A model generated the notes under the pieces. It was not told the DNA's origin. It saw nothing but the letters and a program-made list of their open reading frames with translations, and did not search any database. A DNA stretch of 64,000 nt, from the NCBI GenBank assembly GCA_031769625.1, contig JAUIMM010000584.1, forward strand, positions 1,300,001 through 1,364,000. The letters are read 5' to 3'. How positions within the stretch are numbered: the first letter of the stretch is position 1; every line of letters starts with the position of its first letter. This document shows positions 1-10,290 of the stretch, in pieces. The DNA comes from Taudactylus pleione (taxonomy: Eukaryota; Chordata; Amphibia; Anura; Myobatrachidae). A program made the position numbers and the translations under genes.

Positions 1-75
1 TCCTGGAAAGGAGGGCTGCAGCTGCGAGGGAAGCTTTCGCTGGAGAAACCCAGCAATTCTTTTATCATGATAGTT

Positions 76-244
76 GGGGGAGATGTATCAAAATTTCTAA
101 AGAGGACAAGAGGAGAAGTTGCCCAAAGCAACCAATCAGATTCAGCCTATCATTTATCAAGTACATTCTATAAAATTATTGCTGATTGTTTGCTATGGGC
201 AACTTCTCCATATGTCCTCTTTAAAAGGTATGATACATTCCCCT
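76..244. repeat. Short palindromic MITE
   Basis: Inverted repeat of about 60 bp per arm: the left arm contains GGAGAAGTTGCCCAAAGCAA and the right arm its near complement around 190-240, ending TGATACATTCCCC. No coding capacity. A related motif (GGTTGCTCTGGGCAAC) recurs near 27770. Family not identified and ends approximate. Confidence 0.6.
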
Positions 245-316
245 CTTAGGAGAAGACACTAGTTTTCACTAGAGATAGAGCTTTTCTCCCTTTAATGAAT
301 AGAGGTTTTAGATTTA

Positions 317-1091
317 GGGGTCTATTTACTAAGCAGTGTTAGGAGACAGAGTGAAAAGTGATAAGGTGCCAGCCAATCAGCTCCTAACTGACATCTCGCT
401 GTGTTTGAAAAATGACAGTTAGGAGCTGATTGGCTGGCACCTTATCACTTTTCACTCTGGGCTTGATTCAGAGCCGGACGCTATTTGCGGTCGTTCGTCC
501 AGAAAATAGGGGTGGCTATTCAAATGAACCGTTCGCTCTTTGCGGTCTGTTCACGCCTCTATGTCTGAACGAGCGAACAAAACTTGCGGTCGTTTTTTGA
601 AAAAATACGCCCCTTGGCCACTCGCATCCTACGTCATGTCCACTATTTATTAGATTAATCAAGTACATTGACCAGCGTATGAACTGCTCGCTATTCTTGT
701 GGTTGGTTTTTGCTACCACAATCTTGCGAGCAGTTCTGGCTATAAAATAACCCAGTGACGTGGTCAATGACGCTGCTGTATTAATTATGCACACGCTTAA
801 AACGCCCGTTTTGACCTTTAAGCATGCCTGCGTTTGGATCTCCACTCCCCGTTTTCAAGCACCTTCCCATGTTACCACCCACATACGCCTCATTCTGTCA
901 CTCAAAATAGCAGGCATTCGCTATTTAGCGAACAAACGATTTTCGGCCGCACTGACTGGTTCGCGCATGCGTATTACGATCCGTACGCATACGCATTTGG
1001 GCAAACATCGCTCGGAGCGAATGAGCGGCCGCTTACGAGCGGCTCTGAATCAGGCCGTCTGTCTCCTAATACTGCTTAGTAAATAGACCCC
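317..1091. mobile_element. Harbinger-like MITE, split by another MITE
   Basis: Termini GGGGTCTATTTACTAAGCAG and its exact complement (ending at 1091), flanked by the 3-bp duplication TTA (314-316 and 1092-1094), as expected for PIF/Harbinger-type insertion. The native element is about 200 bp and palindromic; a complete copy is at 55722-55918. This copy is enlarged by an insertion at 459-1057. Confidence 0.85.
459..1057. mobile_element. MITE of the GGGCCTGATTCAG family, subtype I
   Basis: Starts GGGCTTGATTCAG and ends CTGAATCAGGCCG, flanked by the target duplication TCT (456-458, 1058-1060). Comparison with the intact host copy at 55722-55918 shows the uninterrupted site with one TCT, confirming both boundaries. 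The interior shares blocks with 11250-11868, 19810-20403 and 36461-37039 (a conserved stretch around GTGACAGAATG and GGCGTGCCT). GC-rich, no coding capacity. Confidence 0.9.
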
Positions 1092-1094
1092 TTA

Positions 1095-1792
1095 GAATCT
1101 TGCTCACATCTTGCTCAGCAGTGTTCACCCTGTTACAGTTGTTCCAGATGTGTATACTAACAGACTACTTACAGCTATAAAAATATAAAAGAAAAAGCGT
1201 GTGACAGAGCACAGTGTAATGCACTGAATGTTCAGTTGTGCAGAACTATACAAAGCAATATTTCTTCCCAGATTTAAAAAATCATGGTTTCTGGTAATTG
1301 GTCATCTGCATGGAAACATACTTTATGGGGTTACTGAGAATAAACAGAGCAGACCCCAGTCAGTATGTACTTGCACTGTTTTTCTTCCAGTGCTCTTTAT
1401 ATCCTAATACCAGAATCCTGTTCTTGTAATGTGAAGCGAGAGAAGAGAATTGATTGTGAGAAGACTGTTTAGTGTAATTTATTTTATGCTCTTCTAACAT
1501 AAACCAAGAAACTCCATTAGATTTATTTTAAAGACAAATGTGCATATTTATTAAAATAATATTTGTGTGATATCCCATGAAAACATATGTTTTGAAGAGT
1601 GGTGCATCCCCAGGACTTAAGATGGAGGGACCTCATCAGATATATCCAGAGGTGTAGCTTGGTGCCATGATGCCCGGAGCAAGGGAATGTTGCGGCGGCC
1701 CCCTCACCTGTACTGAATTGGGGGTGACCAACATGTATACGGACGGCGCAATGTTTAGTTCCGTCGCATTGTGCTGTCTCTGGGTACACACC
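1095..1792. other. No recognised gene; possible repeat fragment at its end
   Basis: AT-rich sequence without a convincing ORF. From about 1650 (CAGAGGTGTAGCTTGGTGCC) it becomes GC-rich and resembles a hAT terminus, but no partner end or target duplication was found. Confidence 0.4.
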
Positions 1793-2101
1793 ATACTTGC
1801 CGACTTTTTAAATCTCCTGACAGACGCAGCTGGTTTGGTACGGGCTCCTATGTCCCAACCCCCGTCACGGGAAAGCCCCACCCCCATCATCGTGAATCGG
1901 TGGACCGCGAAGAGGGAGCAGGGCTAGGTGATGCATTTTTGTGTTCTTTAGCCCCAATTGCCGGCAATTATCTTCCCATCCTGCCTACTTCACTAGGAAG
2001 TGGGTGGGATGTGGGAGATCTGAAAACTCTTCCAGGTGTGCAGGGGGGCTATCCGAAAATTCAGGAGCCTCCCACAACTTAAGGGAGAGTATGTAAGTAT
2101 G
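1793..2101. repeat. Repeat with CATACTT termini
   Basis: Begins CATACTTGCCGACTTTT and ends with GTATGTAAGTATG, roughly inverted. A second copy occupies about 47468-47795 (shared start and the block TAGGAAGTGGG), and a short remnant starts near 31645. Family unknown. Confidence 0.5.
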
Positions 2102-2435
2102 GTACACACATAGCATAGTGTGTACCCTGCTTTAGACTTACAGTAGTAAAATCCCAGAACAACTACCTTTGAAAAGCCCTGGCCCACAGCTCTCCTATTC
2201 AATTTGCTCTTTCCAACATAATAGTGATAAAGAAGATACAAAGAATTAAAAATTGTCTTTGTGTATATAAGAGTGAAGGTGTATCTGCGCTATCTCCTTA
2301 GTTGTAATAGGAAACAGGGAAGGAGAAAAAATAAAAAATAAAAAAAGGGTTGGGAGAAGAACAATAATAGGTTAAGTGTATCTCTATGGCTGCCACAGTC
2401 CTTAGTGATCCCTTTCTAGATCACTGGGATATAAA

Positions 2436-2755
2436 CATAATATGTAAATTGGGTCTTATTGGGTGCACAGATGGGGCCAAATGTAATAGGGTGAGAGTTT
2501 AGAAAATGTGAAAGTTTAGCAGTAAACTCTCACGTTGGTTGAGTTTTATCTTCAAAATGGGAAAACATCTGAATGAGATTTTAAATCGAGAGAGTTTTTT
2601 AAGTCTAAAAAAACATGCAAGTTCGCTCTGTTACTTTGTTTTTGGAATCTATTACATTGGCAAAGTTTAAAAAGTGTCAGAAACTCTCACTTTTCTAAAC
2701 TCTCACCCTAGTACATTTGGCCCATGGTGTTCTTTACAAAATAGGTACTTAAAAT
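2436..2755 (-). repeat. Outer part of foldback left arm, interrupted by a MITE
   Basis: 2436-2473 and 2724-2755 are the reverse complement of about 12357-12421 in the right arm (for example TGTAAATTGGGTCTTATTGG against its complement near 12395-12415). The arm continues at 10283 after the hAT insertion. Upstream of about 2436 the similarity fades. Confidence 0.75.
2474..2723. mobile_element. 250-bp MITE with GGGCCAAATGTA ends
   Basis: Terminal inverted repeats GGGCCAAATGTA (2474-2485) and TACATTTGGCCC (2712-2723), followed inward by GGGTGAGAGTTTAGAAAA and its complement. Flanking duplication ATG (2471-2473, 2724-2726). The right foldback arm has the empty site with one CAT at 12379-12381. 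The 3-bp duplication suggests a PIF/Harbinger-type transposase supplied in trans. Confidence 0.9.
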
Positions 2756-3275
2756 TAGGGGTGTGCACCGGCCACTTTTTGTGTTTTGTGTTTTGGTTTT
2801 GGATCTGGATCTTTCTTCGTGTTTTGGATCTGGATTGGTTTTGCCAAAACCACCCTTCCGTGTTTTGGGTTCTGGGTTTTGTGTTTTGGATCTGTATTTT
2901 TTTGAAAAAAAGCATAAAAACAGCTAAAATCACAGAATTTGTAGGTTTTTCTGCTCCTATGCTATTATTAACCTCAATAACCTTAATTTCCACTCATTTC
3001 CAGTCTATTCTGAATACCTCACACCTCACAATAGTGTTTTTATGTCCAAAAGGTTGCACCGAGGTAGCTGGATGACTATGCTAAGCGACACAAGTGGGCG
3101 GCACAAACACGTGACCCATCTAGGCGTGAAACTGCAGTGGCAGACAGGATGGCATTGAAAAACTAGGCCCCAAACTGTACATAATGCAAAGAAAAAAAAG
3201 AGGTGCAAGATGGAATTGTCCTGGGCCCTCCCACCCACCCTTATGTTGTATAAACAGGACATGCACACTTTAACA

Positions 3276-3331
3276 AACCAATCATTTCAGCGCCAGAGTC
3301 TGCCACACAACTGTGGCTGAAATGATTGGTT
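3276..3331. repeat. 16-bp perfect hairpin inside the hAT element
   Basis: AACCAATCATTTCAGC (3276-3291) and its exact complement (3316-3331) flank a 24-base loop, downstream of the transposase stop on the - strand. It could act in 3' end formation or as a subterminal transposase site; both are inference. Confidence 0.6.
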
Positions 3332-3547
3332 CGTTTGGGCCCCCACAAAACAAGCTGGCAATTTATCTGTCCCTGCACAAACTGGCTCTACGGAGGCAAG
3401 ATGTCATCCTCATCCTCCTCATCCACCGATTCCTCACCCTCTTCAGTGTGTACATCCTCATCCTCACAGAGTATTAATTCGTCCCTGCTGGAACCACAGG
3501 TCCCTCTGTACGTTCTGGAGGCTGGTCTCCCTGGAAGAGTTGATAAT

Positions 3548-3778
3548 TCATTTTAAGAACATCATCTTCTCCACATTTTGTGGAAGCAACCTCCTACGCC
3601 TTTCGCTGACAAGGTTCCCGGCTGCACTAAACACTCTTTCGGAGTACACACTGGAGGGGGGGCAACTCAGGTAAAATAGAGCCAGTTTGTACAGGGACCT
3701 CCAAATTGCTTCTTTTTCCTGCCAGTACAGGTACGGACTGTCTGACATGCCTACTTGGATGCTGTCACCGATGTAATC
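3548..3778 (-). pseudogene. hAT transposase C-terminal dimerisation domain (fragment)
   Basis: About 77 residues with the hATC signature of hAT transposases: a YW pair, then LALFYLSCPPSSVYSERVFS, AAGNL, RRRRLLPQNVEKMMFLK and a stop at 3548. This domain mediates transposase multimerisation and completes the RNase-H-like catalytic fold. The reading frame continues upstream into the first 137-bp repeat unit (encoding SSKQQRQACVCLLK) rather than into the catalytic region, so the fragment is fused to satellite sequence. Downstream (+ strand 3400-3470) the complement of an acidic, Ser/Asp-rich stretch is present after the stop. No function is expected. Confidence 0.88.
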
Positions 3779-6700
3779 CTTTAACAGACAGACGCACGCT
3801 TGTCGCTGCTGCTTTGAGGATTCAAGTGCGGCTACAGCCCACACAATTCACAAAGACAGAAAAAAAAAAAGAATATTTTTATTGTTTGTTGAGCACACTT
3901 TGAGGGTTACACCACCCTTTAACAGACAGACGCACGCTTGTCGCTGCTGCTTTGAGGATGCAAGTGCGGCTACAGCCCACACAATTCACAAAGACAGAAA
4001 AAAGAAGAAGAATATTTTTATTGTTTGTGTAGCACACTTTGAGGGTGTCACCACCCTTTAACAGACAGACGCACGCTTGTCGCTGCTGCTTTAAGGATGC
4101 AGGTGCGGCTACAGCCCACACATTTCACAAAGACCGAAAAAAAAAGAACAATATTTTAATTGTTTGTGTAGCACACTTTGAGGGTGTCACCACCCTTTAA
4201 CAGACAGACGCACGCTTGTCGCTGCTGCTTTGAGGATGCAAGTGCGGCTACATCGCACACAAGTCACAAACACATTAAAAAAATAGTTTTTTATTTTTTG
4301 GAGCACTTTGAGAGTTACACCACCCTTTAACAGACAGACGCACGCTTGTCACTGCTGCTTTAAGGATGCAGGTGCGGCTACAGCCCACACATTTCACAAA
4401 GACCGAAAAAAAAAAAGAACAATATTTTAATTGTTTGTGTAGAACACTTTGAGGTGTCACCACCCTTTAACAGACAGACGCACGCTTGTCGCTGCTGCTT
4501 TAAGGATGCAGGTGCGGCTACAGCCCACACAATTCACATAGACAGAAAAAAGAAGAAGAATATTTTTATTGTTTGTGTAGCACACTTTGAGGGTGTCACC
4601 ACCCTTTAACAGACAGACGCATGCTTGTCGCTGCTGCTTTAAGGATGCAGGTGCGGCTACAGCCCACACATTTCACAAAGACCGAAAAAAAAAGAACAAT
4701 ATTTTAATTGTTTGTGTAGCACACTTTGAGGGTGTCACCACCCTTTAACAGACAGACGCACGCTTGTCGCTGCTGCTTTAAGGATGCAGGTGCGGCTACA
4801 GCCCACACAATTCACAAAGACAGAAAAAAGAAGAAGAATATTTTTATTGTTTGTGTAGCACACTTTGAGGGTGTCACCACCCTTTAACAGACAGACGCAC
4901 GCTTGTCGCTGCTGCTTTGAGGATGCAAGTGCGGCTACATCGCACACAAGTCACAAACACATTAAAAAAATAGTTTTTTATTTTTTGGAGCACTTTGAGA
5001 GTTACACCACCCTTTAACAGACAGACGCACGCTTGTCACTGCTGCTTTAAGGATGCAGGTGCGGCTACAGCCCACACATTTCATAAAGACCGAAAAAAAA
5101 AGAACAATATTTTAATTGTTTGTGTAGAACACTTTGAGGTGTCACCACCCTTTAACAGACAGACGCACGCTTGTCGCTGCTGCTTTAAGGATGCAGGTGC
5201 GGCTACAGCCCACACAATTCACATAGACAGAAAAAAGAAGAAGAATATTTTTATTGTTTGTGTAGCACACTTTGAGGGTGTCACCACCCTTTAACAGACA
5301 GACGCACGCTTGTCGCTGCTGCTTTAAGGATGCAGGTGCGGCTACAGCCCACACATTTCACAAAGACAGAAAAAAGAAGAAGAATATTTTTATTGTTTGT
5401 GTAGCACACTGTGAGGGTGTCACCACCCTTTAACAGACAGACGCACGCTTGTCGCTGCTGCTTTAAGGATGCAGGTGCGGCTACAGCCCACACATTTCAC
5501 AAAGACCGAAAAAAAAGAACAATATTTTAATTGTTTGTGTAGCTCACTTTGAGGGTGTCACCACCCTTTAACAGACAGACGCACGCTTGTCGCTGCTGCT
5601 TTAAGGATGCAGGTGCGTCTACAGCCCACACATTTCACAAAGACCGGAAAAAAAAGAACAATATTTTAATTGTTTGTGTAGCACACTTTGAGGGTGTCAC
5701 CACCCTTTAACAGACAGACGCACGCTTGTCGCTGCTGCTTTAAGGATGCAGGTGCGGCTACAGCCCACACAATTCACAAAGACAGAAAAAAGAAGAATAT
5801 TTTTATTGTTTGTGTAGCACACTTTGAGGGTGTCACCACCCTTTAACAGACAGACGCACGCTTGTCGCTGCTGCTTTGAGGATGCAAGTGCGGCTACATC
5901 GCACACAAGTCACAAACACATTAAAAAAATAGTTTTTTATTTTTTGGAGCACTTTGAGAGTTACACCACCCTTTAACAGACAGACACACGCTTGTCGCTG
6001 CTGCTTTAAGGATGCAGGTGCGGCTACAGCCCACACATTTCACAAAGACCGAAAAAAAAAGAACAATATTTTAATTGTTTGTATAGAACACTTTGAGGGT
6101 GTCACCACCCTTTAACAGACAGACGCACGCTTGTCGCTGCTGCTTTAAGGATGCAGGTGCGGCTACAGCCCACACAATTCACATAGACAGAAAAAAGAAG
6201 AATATTTTTATTGTTTGTGTAGCACACTTTGAGGGTGTCACCACCCTTTAACAGACAGACGCACGCTTGTCGCTGCTGCTTTAAGGATGCAGGTGCGGCT
6301 ACAGCCCACACAATTCACAAAGACAGAAAAAAGAACAATATTTTAATTGTTTGTGTAGCACACTTTGAGGGTGTCACCACCCTTTAACAGACAGACGCAC
6401 GCTTGTCGCTGCTGCTTTAAGGATGCAGGTGCGGCTACAGCCCACACAATTCACAAAGACAGAAAAAAGAAGAAGAATATTTTTATTGTTTGTGTAGCAC
6501 ACTTTGAGGGTGTCACCACCCTTTAACAGACAGACGCACGCTTGTCGCTGCTGCTTTGAGGATGCAAGTGCGGCTACATCGCACACAAGTCACAAACACA
6601 TTAAAAAAATAGTTTTTTATTTTTTGGAGCACTTTGAGAGTTACACCACCCTTTAACAGACAGACGCACGCTTGTCACTGCTGCTTTAAGGATGCAGGTG

Positions 6701-6966
6701 CGGCTACAGCCCACACATTTCACAAAGACAGAAAAAAAAGAACAATATTTTAATTGTTTGTGTAGCACACTGTGAGGGTGTCACCACCCTTTAACAGACA
6801 GACGCACGCTTGTCGCTGCTGCTTTAAGGATGCAGGTGCGGCTACAGCCCACACAATTCACAAAGACAGAAAAAAAAAGAACAATATTTTAATTGTTTGT
6901 GTAGCACACTTTGAGGGTGTCACCACCCTTTAACAGACAGACGCACGCTTGTCGCTGCTGCTTTGA
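3778..6966. repeat. Tandem array A, ~137-bp monomers (about 24 copies)
   Basis: Each unit contains CCTTTAACAGACAGACGCAC, GCTTGTCGCTGCTGCTTT, GATGCAGGTGCGGCTACAG and an A/T-rich spacer with AATATTTT. Units differ by small indels in the A-run. A distinctive variant (CATCGCACACAAGTCAC) recurs at 4251, 4938, 5897 and 6577, spacings of 687, 959 and 680 bp, that is about 5, 7 and 5 monomers: a higher-order repeat. On the - strand most monomers stay open for about 70 codons and fuse in frame to both transposase pieces. Confidence 0.95.
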
Positions 6967-6977
6967 GCATGCAGGTG

Positions 6978-7304
6978 GAATCTAGACGGGATTTGGAACC
7001 GAGGACACACTACCTCCATCAATTGTCTAAATCCCACTGCACTAATGTCGGATACCGGACGCACGTCTAACACCAACATAGCAGTCAAGGCCTCAGTTAT
7101 ACGTTTTGCTTCAGGATGACTGCTGTCGTACTTCATCCTCATCGCTAGGGACTGTTGGAGGGTCAATTGTTTAGTAAAAGTAGTGATGTTCCTACTTCCT
7201 CTCTGGGATGATGAACAACTCCCAGCAGCAGCAACAGCACTAGGAGGAAGTGGTTCTTGATCTTTCCCTATTTTATTTTTATCGGAGAAAGTTTGGTCCT
7301 CCAT
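6978..7304 (-). pseudogene. hAT transposase N-terminal fragment
   Basis: About 108 residues starting at the ATG at 7304, containing a Gln/Ser/Pro-rich leader and then LTLQQSLAMRMKYDSSHPEA, ITEALTAMLVLDVRP, and VGFRQLMEVVCPRFQIPSR. This matches the region after the BED finger in ZBED-like hAT transposases (the 'target IP-S-R' block before the catalytic core). The ORF then runs straight into array A at 6978 (residues FHLHAQ onward), losing the DDE core. The ATG may be internal, because a BED zinc finger would normally precede it and is not visible. Inert remnant. Confidence 0.75.
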
Positions 7305-7319
7305 TTATGTTATATTGAT

Positions 7320-9770
7320 ATATATACGTGCGGCTAAAGTGCACACAAACACAGAAAATATTTTTTTATTTTTGCTGGAGAGTAGTGCACTTTGTGGGTT
7401 ACACCACCCTTTAAGAAATGAGCCAGCCGGCTCTTTACTTATGGGACACAGGCGCACGCTTGGCGCTGCTCCTTTGTTGATGCACGTGCAGCCACAGTGC
7501 ACACAAGTCACAAACACAGAAAATATATATTTTTTTGGTTTGGACTGGAGTGTACTTTCGGGGGTTACAGCACCCTTTAACGGTCTAGCCAGCCGGCCCT
7601 TTACTTATGACACAGGCGCACGCTTGGCACTACTTTGTTGATGCACGTGCGGCTACTGCGCACACAATTCACAAACACAGAAAATAATTTTTTTTTTGGT
7701 TTGGACTGGAGTGTACTTTGGGGGTTACAGCACCCTTTAACGGTCAAGCCAGCCGGCCCTTTACTTATGACACAGGCGCACGCTTGGCACTACTTTGTTG
7801 ATGCACGTGCGGCTACTGCGCACACAATTCACAAACACAGAAAATAATTTTTTTTTTGGTTTGGACTGGACTGTACTTTCGGGGGTTACAGCACCCTTTA
7901 ACGGTCAAGCCAGCCGGCCCTTTACTTATGACACAGGCGCACACTTGGCACTACTTTGTTGATGCACGTGCGGCTACTGCGCACACAATTCACAAACACA
8001 GAAAATAATTTTTTTTTTGGTTTGGACTGGAGTGTACTTTGGGGGTTACAGCACCCTTTAACGGTCAAGCCTGCCGGCCGTTTACTTATGACACAGGCGC
8101 ACGCTTGGCACTACTTTGTTGATGCACGTGCGGCTACTGCGCACACAATTCACAAACACAGAAAATTATTTTTTTTTTGGTTTGGACTGGAGTGTACTTT
8201 CGGGGGTTACAGCACCCTTTAACGGTCAAGCCAGCCGGCCCTTTACTTATGACACAGGCGCACGCTTGGCACTACTTTGTTGATGCACGTGCGGCTACTG
8301 CGCACACAATTCACAAACACAGAAAATTATTTTTTTTTTGGTTTGGACTGGAGTGTACTTTGGGGGTTACAGCACCCTTTAACGGTCAAGCCAGCCGGCC
8401 CTTTACTTATGACACAGGCGCACGCTTGGCACTACTTTGTTGATGCACGTGCGGCTACTGCGCACACAATTCACAAACACAGAAAATAATTTTTTTTTTG
8501 GTTTGGACTGGAGTGTACTTTCGGGGGTTACAGCACCCTTAACGGTCAAGCCAGCCGGCCCTTTACTTATGACACAGGCGCACGCTTGGCACTACTTTGT
8601 TGATGCACGTGCAGCTACTGCGCACACAATTCACAAACACAGAAAATAATTTTTTTTTGGTTTGGACTGGAGTGTACTTTCGGGGGTTACAGCACCCTTA
8701 ACGGTCAAGCCAGCCGGCCCTTTACTTATGACACAGACGCACGCTTGGCACTACTTTGTTGATGCACGTGCGGCTACTGCGCACACAATTCACAAACACA
8801 GAAAATAATTTTTTTTTTGGTTTGGACTGGAGTGTACTTTGGGGGTTACAGCACCCTTTAACGGTCAAGCCAGCCGGCCCTTTACTTATGACACAGGCGC
8901 ACGCTTGGCACTACTTTGTTGATGCACATGCGGCTACTGCGCACACAATTCACAAACACAGAAAATAATTTTTTTTTTTGTTTGGACTGGAGTGTACTTT
9001 GGGGGTTACAGCACCCTTTAACGGTCAAGCCAGCCGGCCCTTTACTTATGACACAGGCGCACGCTTGGCACTACTTTGTTGATGCACATGCGGCTACTGC
9101 GCACACAATTCACAAACACAGAAAATAATTTTTTTTTTGGTTTGGACTGGAGTGTACTTTGGGGGTTACAGCACCCTTTAACGGTCAAGCCAGCCGGCCC
9201 TTTACTTATGACACAGGCGCACGCTTGGCACTACTTTGTTGATGCACATGCGGCTACTGCGCACACAATTCACAAACACAGAAAATAATTTTTTTTTTGG
9301 TTTGGACTGGAGTGTACTTTCGGGGGTTACAGCACCCTTAACGGTCAAGCCAGCCGGCCCTTTACTTATGACACAGGCGCACGCTTGGCACTACTTTGTT
9401 GATGCACGTGCGGCTACTGCGCACACAATTCACAAACACAGAAAATAATTTTTTTTTTGGTTTGGACTGGAGTGTACTTTCGGGGGTTACAGCACCCTTA
9501 ACGGTCAAGCCAGCCGGCCCTTTACTTATGACTCAGGCGCACGCTTGGCACTACTTTGTTGATGCACGTGCGGCTACTGCGCACACAATTCACAAACACA
9601 GAAAATAATTTTTTTTTTGGTTTGGACTGGAGTGTACTTTCGGGGGTTACAGCACCCTTAACGGTCAAGCCAGCCGGCCCTTTACTTATGACACAGGTGC
9701 ACGCTTGGCACTACTTTGTTGATGCACGTGCGGCTACTGCGCACACAATTCACAAACACAGAAAATATAT
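7320..9770. repeat. Tandem array B, ~160-bp monomers (about 15 copies)
   Basis: Units repeat with a near constant 160-bp period (for example identical ORF starts at 8756, 8916, 9076, 9236, 9396, 9556). Each contains GATGCACGTGCGGCTACTGC, GCACACAATTCACAAACACA, a T-run, GTTTGGACTGGAGTGTACTT and CAGCCGGCCCTTTACTTATG. Array B is clearly related to array A (shared CACCCTTTAAC, CGCACGCTTG, GTGCGGCTAC, CACACAATTCACAAA) but carries an extra block of about 25 bp around GCCAGCCGGCCC. The first units (7320-7500) are the most divergent and intermediate between A and B. Later units are almost identical, indicating recent homogenisation. Confidence 0.95.
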
Positions 9771-10110
9771 TATTTTTTTAGCACTTGGGGGGAGCACCCC
9801 TGATGGACAGAGCACCCCCTGGACAACACTACAGCACCCCTTTAGGACTGGGACACTGCACAGGACTTTGGAGTGAACACAGCCCCTATGGAGATCTGAC
9901 TGCACAACACAGTCCAGCCAGCCCCTATGGACTTTGAAGTAGTGGACACAGCCCCTATTAACAACAGCAGCACAGCACAACACAGCCAGCCCCTATGGAC
10001 TTTGAAGTAGTGGACAACAGCAGCACTACACTACACTACACTACACAGCCCTAACTCCCACCCTCCCTCTTCACTGTCCACAGCCGAGTGAGAAAATGGC
10101 GCCGACGCGG
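9771..10110. repeat. hAT 5' region with short degenerate tandem repeats
   Basis: Contains repeats of GCCAGCCCCTATGGACTTTG (about 9915 and 9985) with GTAGTGGACA and AACAGCAGCA blocks, then the triplet-like CACTACACTACACTACAC. No ORF of interest. Lies upstream of the transposase on the - strand. Confidence 0.6.
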
Positions 10111-10114
10111 GTAC

Positions 10115-10125
10115 CTTATATAGGA
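10115..10125 (-). promoter_or_regulatory. Possible TATA box for the hAT transposase
   Basis: Read on the - strand, CCTATATAAGG is followed about 20-30 bases later by GGCGCCATTTTC, a promoter-like arrangement about 160 bp inside the terminal repeat. Position and orientation fit a transposase promoter; this is inference. Confidence 0.35.
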
Positions 10126-10290
10126 TCCAAAACCCGCGAGACTCGGAAGGCGGGATGATGAAGTTTTGCCTCGATTTCAGATCCGAGTCAGGCGGGAAAA
10201 GTCGAGCCTGATTCGGATCGGACTCGGATCGGGGGGGCTCGGGGGGGTTCGGATTTCAGAAATCCGAACCCGCTCACCCCTACTTAAAAT

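Larger units (their letters stand above)
2756..10282 (-). mobile_element. 7.5-kb hAT transposon carrying two satellite-like arrays
   Basis: The element has short imperfect inverted ends (TAGGGGTGTGC at 2756, GCTCACCCCTA ending at 10282). It is flanked by a perfect 8-bp target duplication CTTAAAAT (2748-2755, 10283-10290), the signature of hAT transposition. The foldback arm at 12350-12357 keeps the empty site with a single copy. Transposase runs on the - strand: a promoter-like end near 10282, an N-terminal fragment at 7304-6978, and a C-terminal dimerisation domain at 3778-3548. Between and upstream of these lie tandem arrays (3778-6966 and about 7320-9770) that replace the catalytic core and any BED zinc finger, so the element cannot be autonomous. 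The perfect duplication and nearly identical arms suggest a fairly recent insertion, so it was probably mobilised in trans. Confidence 0.92.

Noticed and set aside
1650..1792. hAT terminus CAGAGGTGTAGC
   Set aside because: No matching inverted end or 8-bp duplication could be found, so no element is called.
2674..3075. 133-codon Phe/Trp-rich ORF
   Set aside because: Crosses a MITE end, the target duplication and the hAT terminus; the composition is from TTTTGTGTTTTGG-type subterminal repeats.
3778..9770. Dozens of ~70-codon ORFs in the two arrays as genes
   Set aside because: They repeat with the monomer period, lack independent starts, and continue from unit to unit. They are a property of the tandem repeats.
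3778..9770. CRISPR-like array
   Set aside because: Units are repeated end to end with no unique spacers, in a vertebrate context.
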